The notes under the pieces were generated by a model. That model was not told the origin of the DNA. It saw only the letters and a list, made by a program, of their open reading frames with translations, and did no database searches. DNA of 5,605 nucleotides from NCBI GenBank assembly GCA_964613675.1, contig CAZTIH010000153.1:1-5605 (forward strand). Reading direction: 5' to 3'. This DNA is from DAIUCA01 sp964613675. GTDB taxonomy: Bacteria > Pseudomonadota > Gammaproteobacteria > Competibacterales > Competibacteraceae. Numbering within the stretch: position 1 is the first letter of the stretch; every line of letters starts with the position of its first letter. Position numbers and translations under genes: made by a program. Below, in pieces: positions 1 to 5,605 of the stretch.

Positions 1-1
1 A

Positions 2-155
2 GAACCGCCGGAAAATGTCGTCAATGCCGACATGACCGAACTTGTAAGATGAACTTATAGCGTTAAATCGGGAATTTCTCGCCCAAAAACAGCCTTGGCT
101 CCTCGTTAAACCGACGGGCATTACGCCGTGGATTGGCCCGCTATTTACAACCTAA
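2..155 (+). pseudogene. Broken 5' part of first cyclodehydratase (E1-like region and first zinc CxxC approach)
   Basis: This is the end of the E1-like (ocin-ThiF-type, leader-handling) region of the first cyclodehydratase; the gene begins left of the window. Positions 2-49 read in one frame (…NVVNADMTELVR, then TGA at 50-52). From about 51 the homology continues in another frame (ELIALNREFLAQKQPW, then LLVKPTG…WIGPLF). Joined across one base, MTELVR-ELIALNREFLAQKQPW aligns without gaps over 22 residues with the second copy (N-D-E-L…INR…QQPW). A TAA at 153-155 then interrupts the reading frame just before T-G-C-W-E-C at 156-173, a block matched by G-C-W-E-C in the second copy. So there are two lesions within about 105 bases. 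The part after the frameshift is clearly homologous. The first 16 residues are less certain and could instead be the C-terminus of another upstream gene. Sequencing or assembly error is a real alternative to true decay. Confidence 0.6.
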
Positions 156-185
156 ACGGGATGTTGGGAATGTGCAGCCCAAAGA

Positions 186-1832
186 TTGCGTGCCAATCAG
201 CAAATGGAACAGTACATTTTGCAACGCCGCCCCGCCGATGTGCCCATCATTACCGCAAAAAGTCAATTTACGGGCGGATTAGCGTTGATTTTCCAGTGGT
301 TAAGTCACTTTTTACACGAGTGGCAACTGGGCAATGGTCAGGCTTTACAGGGAAAACTGCTCTCTTGGGATCTCAATCTCCATAAAACCCAATTTCACAC
401 CCTCTTTCGACGCCCCCAATGTTCGGCGTGTGGCGACACGAATTGGCAACGTAATTCCCCTGAATGGCGCCCTTTCCTGACTTCTCACCGAAAACGCTTT
501 CGCGTGGATGGCGGTCATCGCATTTTGACGCCCCAAGAAACCTTCGATAAGTACGAACCCCATATCAGTCCCATTTTAGGCGCAGTGACCGAACTCGTTC
601 CCGCATTAGGCCATCATCACGAACTGACACCTTCTTTCGTAGCAGGTCATAATTTTTCCATGGGCGTGGATAGCATCGTGTTTTTGCGGGAAAGTTTACG
701 GGGAATGAGTGGCGGTAAGGGGGCTAGTGAAATTCAAGCGAAAGTCAGTGGATTGTGCGAAGCCATCGAACGTTATGCCGGCCTCTATACCGGTAATGAA
801 TACATCTTACGTAGCACCTTCCAAGCCCTAATTCCCGAAGCGATTCACCCCAACGACTGTCTCGGGTTCAGTCAATCCCAATTTGAACAGCGCGACGAAT
901 GGAACCGTTCCCAAGCCCAATCCCGTTGCGTTCTCATCACGCACCCCTTCGACGAAACCGTGCCCTACGATTGGACTCCGCTGTATTCACTCACCCACGA
1001 CCGCGTGCGTTATCTGCCCACCGCCTACTGCTACTACGGCCATCCCGAATTTAAACAGGGCAAGTGGTGTGCCCCGGACTCCAACGGCAGCGCGGCCGGC
1101 AATACCTTTGAAGAAGCTCTGTTGCAGGGATTTTTTGAACTCGTGGAACGGGATGCCGTGGCAATTTGGTGGTACAACCGCATCGAACGCCCCGCCCTGG
1201 ATTTGGCCTCGATTCCGCTCCCCTATGTCCAGTCGATTGCGAAGTATTACGCCAGTCAACACCGCGAAATTTGGGTACTCGATCTCACCCATGATCTCCC
1301 CATCACCACTTTAGCCTGTGTATCGCGCCGCACAGACCGCGAATGTGAGGATCTTTTATTGGGGTTTGGATCCCATTTCGACCCGCAAATTGCCCTGTTA
1401 CGAGCGATTACCGAGGTGAATCAGTTTTTACCCTCGGTTTCCTTGCAAAACTCCGATGGCTCGACACGCTATCTCTTCGGCGACGATTTGGCGAAAAACT
1501 GGTGGCGTACGGCAAAACTCGCCCAACATCCTTACTTAGCACCGCATTCCCCGAAAGCGTGGTCCAATCTGACCGACCGCTCCACCGACGATCTCAAAAC
1601 TGATGTGGAATTGTGTATCGAACTTTGTCGAGAGCGTGACTTGGAGCTGCTCGTCCTCGATCAAACGCTGCCCGACATTGGGTTAAATGTGGTGAAAGTC
1701 GTGGTTCCACAGCTTTGTCACTTCTGGCGACGGTTAGGGAAACGCCGTTTGTACGAAGTACCGGTTCAACTCGGTTGGCGCGACGCCCCCCTGACGGAAG
1801 CGCAACTCAACCCCGACAGCATCTTTTTCTGA
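186..1832 (+). CDS. YcaO-domain azoline-forming cyclodehydratase (first copy), N-terminally disrupted
   Basis: YcaO half of a TOMM cyclodehydratase, which uses ATP to activate a peptide amide so that Cys/Ser/Thr side chains close to azolines. The frame is open from the TAA at 153-155 to the TGA at 1830-1832. The TTG at 186 is only the longest possible start: it lies inside a conserved block, has no convincing ribosome binding site, and would lose the first zinc pair C-W-E-C (162-173). ATG 204 is no better. The second zinc pair CSAC is at 420-431. ATP-binding motifs are all present: SGGKG (708-722), Q (735-737), S-G-L-C-E-A-I-E-R (747-773), DSNG..AAG…E-L-V-E-R-D (1077-1154), and DPQ…R..TE..NQ (from about 1380). 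The C-terminus is LYEVPVQ…LNPDSIFF. It overlaps nothing and sits 8 bases before its paralogue. If the upstream lesions are real, this is a headless YcaO that would need a partner to bind substrate; if they are errors, it is a normal fused enzyme. Confidence 0.85.
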   Translation: MRANQQMEQYILQRRPADVPIITAKSQFTGGLALIFQWLSHFLHEWQLGNGQALQGKLLSWDLNLHKTQFHTLFRRPQCSACGDTNWQRNSPEWRPFLTSHRKRFRVDGGHRILTPQETFDKYEPHISPILGAVTELVPALGHHHELTPSFVAGHNFSMGVDSIVFLRESLRGMSGGKGASEIQAKVSGLCEAIERYAGLYTGNEYILRSTFQALIPEAIHPNDCLGFSQSQFEQRDEWNRSQAQSRCVLITHPFDETVPYDWTPLYSLTHDRVRYLPTAYCYYGHPEFKQGKWCAPDSNGSAAGNTFEEALLQGFFELVERDAVAIWWYNRIERPALDLASIPLPYVQSIAKYYASQHREIWVLDLTHDLPITTLACVSRRTDRECEDLLLGFGSHFDPQIALLRAITEVNQFLPSVSLQNSDGSTRYLFGDDLAKNWWRTAKLAQHPYLAPHSPKAWSNLTDRSTDDLKTDVELCIELCRERDLELLVLDQTLPDIGLNVVKVVVPQLCHFWRRLGKRRLYEVPVQLGWRDAPLTEAQLNPDSIFF

Positions 1833-1834
1833 GG
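1831..1834 (+). promoter_or_regulatory. Ribosome binding site for the second cyclodehydratase
   Basis: GAGG lies six bases before GTG 1841 and overlaps the stop codon of the first gene. It decides the start of the second gene. The same frame stays open back to about 1715, but that extension lies inside the conserved 3' end of the first cyclodehydratase and has no such signal. Confidence 0.7.
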
Positions 1835-1840
1835 TCCCCC

Positions 1841-4051
1841 GTGACGACTGCATTACCGGCTAAACCCCGCATCAAGGCCCATTTCGCCGTAGAAACTTTG
1901 GGTGAGGTGCTTTTTTTGCTCTCGGAAAAGAAGCAATTCACCTTTGAAGGCCCCGTTTTTGTGGCACTGGCACCGCTGTTGAACGGCCACAATGGTTTTG
2001 CAGATCTCATGTTGGCGGTCGGCGCGCAATTTTCGCCCCCCGTTCTCTTTCAAGCCTTGAACCTCTTTGCGCGACGGGGCGTGTTGGCGGATGGCCCTGC
2101 CACAGATCACGCAGCGTTTTGGGACACCTTCGACCGTACAACGAGTTACGCGTCGGCGACTGTTGCAGTGACGAATCTAACGGAATTAGATGACACCATT
2201 ATTAGTACGGCTCTGAGCGCGGCAGATGTGACCGTTCATGCCGATGCGCCCTTGCGTCTCGTTTTGGTGAACGATGAACTCGATGAACGGCTTGTCGAAA
2301 TCAACCGCCAGCAACGCGAACGGCAACAACCGTGGCTGATCGTCAAAGCGGTTGGGATGGTGCAGCTCGTGGGGCCGCTGTTTCAGGGAGACGGCGCGGG
2401 CTGTTGGGAGTGCTGGCGACAGCGGCGGCGGGTCAATCGGCAAATCGAACAGCATGTCACAAAGGCATCGTCACAAACGCCTACCGTGACGCGCACGACG
2501 GTTTCCCATCATCTGGCCCTGTCGTGGGCCGCCCTTGAAATTGCGAAATGGCACCGACTGGGATCGACGGCAACGCTGGGTCATCGCGTCTATGTCTTTG
2601 ACGGTCTCACTTTACAAATCAGCGAACACCTTTTTATGCCCCGTCCGCAATGTGGGGTATGTGGGGATGGCGGGCGGGAAACCCTGGCATTTCGGCCCTT
2701 TGAATCGGTTTCCCAACCCAAAGCTGCGGGACAGGATCGGCAACATTCCCCCCACGAAGCCTTTCAGCGCCTTCAACCGCTGATTAGCCCGATTACAGGC
2801 GTCGTCACGAACTTACAAGCACGCGGCCCAAGTCATCCGCTCGTTCACAATTTTGTCGCAGGGCATTACTTTCCAGTGCCTTTGGGCGATATTTCCCAAC
2901 TTCGCCTAAATCGCATCGCACGCAGTGGCGGTAAGGGAAGCGACGAAATTTCTGCCAAAATGGGGGCGTTGGGCGAAGCCATCGAGCGGTATTGCGGCAT
3001 TCGTTGGTTGGACGAACCGATTCAGCGGGGAAAACGGCGTGATTTTGGAGCAGACGCCGTTCATCCCCACACCCTCCTCAATTTCAGCGAAGCCCAGTAC
3101 GCCCACCGCGAAACCCTCAACCGTCATTACCAAAGCGATCAGCAATTTGTGCCCGCCCCCTTTGACGAAGATCGGGAGATTGCCTGGTCGCCAGCCTGGT
3201 CGCTCACCCACCAAACGACCCGCTATCTCCCGACGGCCTACTGTTTTTACGGGCACCGCGACGAGGGCGATTTGTTTTGTCGCTGTGATAGCAACGGATG
3301 TGCGGCGGGTTCGACGACCACGGAAGCCGCTTTACAGGGATTATTCGAGCTGGTGGAACGGGATGCCGTCGCGATTTGGTGGTACAACCGCCTTCAATTT
3401 CCCCGCATTGACGGCGCGACCTTTGGATTGCCGTTGTGGCCCGCGATGCAACGTTATTACACCGCGATGCAGCGCGACCTCCATCTCCTCGACTTAACTA
3501 CGGATTTACACATCCCGGTCTTTGCGGCGGTGTCGCGGGCGTTAAATCGGCCCACCCAAGACATTGTGATTGGGTTTGGGTGTCATCTGGATCCGCAAAA
3601 AGCGCTTCACCGCGCTCTCACCGAAGCCAACCAGTACCTCCCCGCGCTTCAAGAACAGCATCCCGATGGCACAACCCGTTATCGCTTAAGTCACGTCGAG
3701 GTTATTCGCTGGTGGCAGACGGCGACTTACGAGGATCACCCCTATCTCATTCCCGACCTCACCGCCGCAGAACGCACCCTTCACGACTTTCCTTCCCTCA
3801 CCACGGAAGATCTACGGGACGACCTTCACGACTGTGTTGCGAGACTGGCACAGCGGGGATTAGAAACGCTGGTGGTCGATCAAAGCCGTCCAGACGTTGC
3901 GCTCAAGGTAGTGCGCGTGGTGGTACCGGGGTTGCGGCATTTTTGGCGACGGCTCGGGCCAGGGCGACTGTACGAGGTTCCCGTCCAACGAGGTCGCCTA
4001 TCGACGCCCCGTGCCGAAACCGACATGAACCCCATTGCCTGCTTCGTTTGA
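1841..4051 (+). CDS. Fused TOMM cyclodehydratase (RRE + E1-like + YcaO), second copy
   Basis: Predicted cytoplasmic enzyme of 736 aa, a usual size for fused azoline-forming cyclodehydratases. Residues about 10-85 look like an RRE, the winged helix that binds the precursor's leader peptide (E-V-L-F-L-L-S…, then a helix-turn-helix-like …SPPVLFQALNLFARRGVLAD). Residues about 86-285 are a shortened E1-like region with …INR…QQPWLIVK…GPLF. Zinc ligands are C188/C191 and C271/C274. YcaO follows to the end: SGGKG at 362-366, E379/E382/R383, D483-S-N485-G, E495, E503/E506/R507/D508, and D584-P-Q…R591…E595..Q598. Oddities: where the first copy has the usual Gln and Ser of the ATP-binding block, this protein has Ser371 and Gly375. 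The C-terminal NPIACFV also lacks the usual prolines. It starts 8 bases after the first copy, so the two are probably cotranscribed and translationally linked. Family assignment is firm; whether its own YcaO is catalytically competent is open. Confidence 0.93.
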   Translation: MTTALPAKPRIKAHFAVETLGEVLFLLSEKKQFTFEGPVFVALAPLLNGHNGFADLMLAVGAQFSPPVLFQALNLFARRGVLADGPATDHAAFWDTFDRTTSYASATVAVTNLTELDDTIISTALSAADVTVHADAPLRLVLVNDELDERLVEINRQQRERQQPWLIVKAVGMVQLVGPLFQGDGAGCWECWRQRRRVNRQIEQHVTKASSQTPTVTRTTVSHHLALSWAALEIAKWHRLGSTATLGHRVYVFDGLTLQISEHLFMPRPQCGVCGDGGRETLAFRPFESVSQPKAAGQDRQHSPHEAFQRLQPLISPITGVVTNLQARGPSHPLVHNFVAGHYFPVPLGDISQLRLNRIARSGGKGSDEISAKMGALGEAIERYCGIRWLDEPIQRGKRRDFGADAVHPHTLLNFSEAQYAHRETLNRHYQSDQQFVPAPFDEDREIAWSPAWSLTHQTTRYLPTAYCFYGHRDEGDLFCRCDSNGCAAGSTTTEAALQGLFELVERDAVAIWWYNRLQFPRIDGATFGLPLWPAMQRYYTAMQRDLHLLDLTTDLHIPVFAAVSRALNRPTQDIVIGFGCHLDPQKALHRALTEANQYLPALQEQHPDGTTRYRLSHVEVIRWWQTATYEDHPYLIPDLTAAERTLHDFPSLTTEDLRDDLHDCVARLAQRGLETLVVDQSRPDVALKVVRVVVPGLRHFWRRLGPGRLYEVPVQRGRLSTPRAETDMNPIACFV

Positions 4052-4063
4052 ACGGGCGTTTTT
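4037..4063 (+). terminator. Terminator-like hairpin at the end of the second cyclodehydratase
   Basis: GCCTG (4037-4041) can pair with CGGGC (4053-4057), and TTC (4043-4045) with GAA (4050-4052). They close a GTTT loop, with C4042 bulged and one G-U pair. G4058 and five T follow (4059-4063). The stop codon lies inside the hairpin. It resembles a weak intrinsic terminator or attenuator that would lower transcription into the dehydrogenase gene. The T-run is short and the stem imperfect, so it may have little effect. Confidence 0.35.
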
Positions 4064-4116
4064 CTCAAGCCGACCGAAACTCAACTTGACGACTTTATTT
4101 GAACTCTCCCTTTTCC

Positions 4117-4130
4117 GACGAGGCTTCGTC
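4117..4130 (+). promoter_or_regulatory. Ribosome binding site of the dehydrogenase inside a small inverted repeat
   Basis: GACGA (4117-4121) and TCGTC (4126-4130) are perfect inverted repeats around a four-base GGCT spacer. The GAGG ribosome binding site (4120-4123) straddles the left arm and loop, nine bases before ATG 4133. Folding would partly hide it and could dampen translation. The GAGG assignment is likely; the regulatory role of the hairpin is inference from a short stem. Confidence 0.4.
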
Positions 4131-4132
4131 CG

Positions 4133-5605
4133 ATGAATGCAACAATTAAAGTGTCATTGATGGCGGGCGCAGCGTGGCAACCGACCGAAGACGGTCAACT
4201 TCAATTGCAAACGCCCCCTGTGGCGCATCGTCCCCCGCTGAAATTGGCCGTCACCCCGACATTGAAAAGTGCGTTGATGCAGCTGGTGACGCCCGTTGCG
4301 TCGAGTGAACTCATTGCCCAAGCCCTACAACAGGAAGGTATGGCGGGGATGGCCAAGCTCAATGCCTATCTCACGCGGCTCAATCAATTTGGCTGTCTCG
4401 ATCACACGCTATTCATAGGTGATGTGCCCGTTGCGACTTACCGCCCCTTGGCGATGTACGGGCGGTTTCAAGCAGGACGGGTCAAGCCCGAAACGACCTA
4501 TCGGTTATCGCGGTTTGCGTACTTGCGACGGGTGGACGGCGAGTGGTGTTTGGAATGTCCCAAGGGACACGCCGCGATGGTCGGATTGTCGCCCATAGCC
4601 ATGACCGCCCTACACGCCCTCGCGACGGGTCACGACAGCGCGACATTGGCAACGACCCTAGACGGATCGGTGGAGGCTGCGACCCTCTTTCTCGATCTCC
4701 TCGCCAACGCTCACGCCCTCACCGAGGCCGAGGCCGATCCCGAGATCACAGACGCTGCGCAACTGCCGTGGGATTTTCACGATTTACTGTTTCACAGTCG
4801 CAGCCGCTTGGGGCGTCATGCCAACCCATTTGGGGGCACCTATCCGTTTCAAGGGCGCTTTGCAGCGTTGCCCGTCATCAAACCCCCGATGTCAGATACC
4901 CCAATTCCGCTCTACCGCCCCGACCTCGACGACCTCGCCCAACACGATTTTCCCTTTACCGCCGTCATGGAACAGCGCCAGTCGGTACGCGAATACGATG
5001 TGGCGAATCCGATTGGTGTGGAACAGCTTGGCGAATGGCTTTATCGGGCGGTGCGGGTGAAGAGCGCGTCGGAAGAGAAGGGCGTGAGTTTTCGCGTGTA
5101 TCCAGGAGGTGGGGCGCTACATGAACTCGAGATTTACGCAGTTATTCAGCACTGTGCGGGGCTTGACGCGGGGGTGTATCACTACGATCCGCTACACCAC
5201 GCCCTCCATCGCCTGAGCGACCTCAATCTATCGGCGCAAACGCTCATCCAGATGTACAGCGCGACGGCCAAGCTCGAACAACCGTTGCAGGTGGCGCTGG
5301 TACTCACGGCACGTTTCCAACGATTGCAATTTAAGTATCAATCCATGACCTACGCCGCCATTTTGAAACACGTCGGGGTGGTGTACGAGGCGTTGTACTT
5401 GGTCGCAACAGCGATGAAATTAGCGCCCTGTGCATTGGGCGGGGGCCACGCTGATCTTTTTGGACAAATCGCCAAACTCGATCCTTGGCAAGAGGCATCG
5501 GTGGGGGAATTTTTGATTGGAAGTCGTGCCACATCACAAGCCGAGGATTCCCGAACCCGCATTGCCCAAGCCCTACAAGCCGCAACGACTACGGGTTACT
5601 TGGTT
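4133..5605 (+). CDS. SagB-type FMN-dependent azoline dehydrogenase (3' end beyond window)
   Basis: This flavoenzyme would oxidise the azolines made by the cyclodehydratase to aromatic thiazoles or oxazoles, releasing reduced FMN. ATG 4133 is the first ATG after an in-frame stop at 4100-4102 and has GAGG nine bases upstream. The 491 codons to the edge contain no stop. Residues about 35-100 and 150-205 look like two winged-helix modules, comparable to the peptide-clamp part of fused cyanobactin oxidases. The nitroreductase fold starts near 275: R282-Q-S-V-R286-E-Y matches the FMN-phosphate-binding block, and P324-GGGALHELE-I-Y the SagB signature. R394…K401-Y402…Y407 contains the Lys-Tyr pair needed for catalysis in studied SagB-type enzymes, and LYLVAT…APCALGGG and E455…VGEFLIG complete the core. 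The core is therefore present and only a short tail is probably missing. It sits 81 bases after the cyclodehydratase, with a possible weak terminator between. A CxxC at 139-142 is unexplained. Confidence 0.92.
   Translation, partial: MNATIKVSLMAGAAWQPTEDGQLQLQTPPVAHRPPLKLAVTPTLKSALMQLVTPVASSELIAQALQQEGMAGMAKLNAYLTRLNQFGCLDHTLFIGDVPVATYRPLAMYGRFQAGRVKPETTYRLSRFAYLRRVDGEWCLECPKGHAAMVGLSPIAMTALHALATGHDSATLATTLDGSVEAATLFLDLLANAHALTEAEADPEITDAAQLPWDFHDLLFHSRSRLGRHANPFGGTYPFQGRFAALPVIKPPMSDTPIPLYRPDLDDLAQHDFPFTAVMEQRQSVREYDVANPIGVEQLGEWLYRAVRVKSASEEKGVSFRVYPGGGALHELEIYAVIQHCAGLDAGVYHYDPLHHALHRLSDLNLSAQTLIQMYSATAKLEQPLQVALVLTARFQRLQFKYQSMTYAAILKHVGVVYEALYLVATAMKLAPCALGGGHADLFGQIAKLDPWQEASVGEFLIGSRATSQAEDSRTRIAQALQAATTTGYLV

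Noticed and set aside
128..385. 85-codon open frame on the + strand
   Set aside because: It overlaps the first cyclodehydratase in another frame, and its translation shows no family features. It is a shadow frame.
1715..1840. 5' extension of the second cyclodehydratase frame back to 1715
   Set aside because: The extension reads out of frame through the conserved 3' end of the first gene and resembles nothing in the family. GTG 1841 has a well-placed GAGG and leads directly into the RRE.
2906..3256. Minus-strand open frame opposite the second YcaO domain
   Set aside because: It is antisense to strongly conserved YcaO motifs, has no ribosome binding site I can support, and has no recognisable domain.
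4086..4114. TTGACG at 4086-4091 as the -35 box of a dehydrogenase promoter
   Set aside because: No acceptable -10 hexamer lies 15-19 bases downstream; that stretch is C/T-rich.
4547..4558. CxxC (residues 139-142) in the dehydrogenase N-terminal region as a metal site
   Set aside because: No second Cys or His pair is positioned to complete a site, and SagB-type enzymes are not known to need one. It is probably incidental.
4543..5124. 193-codon open frame on the + strand within the dehydrogenase
   Set aside because: Its arginine- and proline-rich translation is typical of an out-of-frame reading of GC-rich coding DNA. The SagB motifs lie in the other frame throughout.

Overview
This window is part of a RiPP (ribosomally made and modified peptide) gene cluster of the azole/azoline (TOMM) type. 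Everything runs on the + strand. There are two tandem, paralogous fused cyclodehydratases (E1-like/ocin-ThiF-type region plus YcaO domain), followed by a SagB-type FMN-dependent azoline dehydrogenase. The source is a bacterium of middling GC. Phylum cannot be settled from the sequence: the many CCC proline codons would fit a cyanobacterium, but I see no copy of the GCGATCGC (HIP1) repeat common in many cyanobacteria, and a gammaproteobacterium or another Gram-negative is equally possible.

Layout. Positions 1-1832 hold the first cyclodehydratase, which enters from the left edge. Its E1-like part is broken by an apparent one-base frameshift near 50 and an in-frame TAA at 153-155. From 156 to 1832 it is open and encodes a complete, canonical-looking YcaO domain. 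Eight bases later a GTG at 1841, preceded by a GAGG ribosome binding site, starts the second cyclodehydratase (1841-4051, 736 aa). This one is complete, with an N-terminal leader-peptide-binding winged helix (RRE), an E1-like region, a four-cysteine zinc site and a YcaO domain. An 81-base gap follows, with a terminator-like hairpin at its start and a small hairpin over the next ribosome binding site. The SagB-type dehydrogenase then starts at 4133 and runs off the right edge, still open after 491 codons.

How the genes work together. In this pathway a precursor peptide is bound through its leader by the RRE. The YcaO domain uses ATP to cyclise Cys/Ser/Thr residues to azolines, and the SagB enzyme oxidises these to thiazoles or oxazoles. 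No precursor peptide gene is visible here, so it should lie outside the window.

The point most worth attention is that the two cyclodehydratases have opposite defects. The first has a canonical ATP-binding YcaO but a broken substrate-binding front half. The second has an intact front half, but its YcaO has lost the Ser of the SxxxE motif and the nearby Gln. This could be decay plus sequencing error, or a split of labour between a binding subunit and a catalytic subunit.
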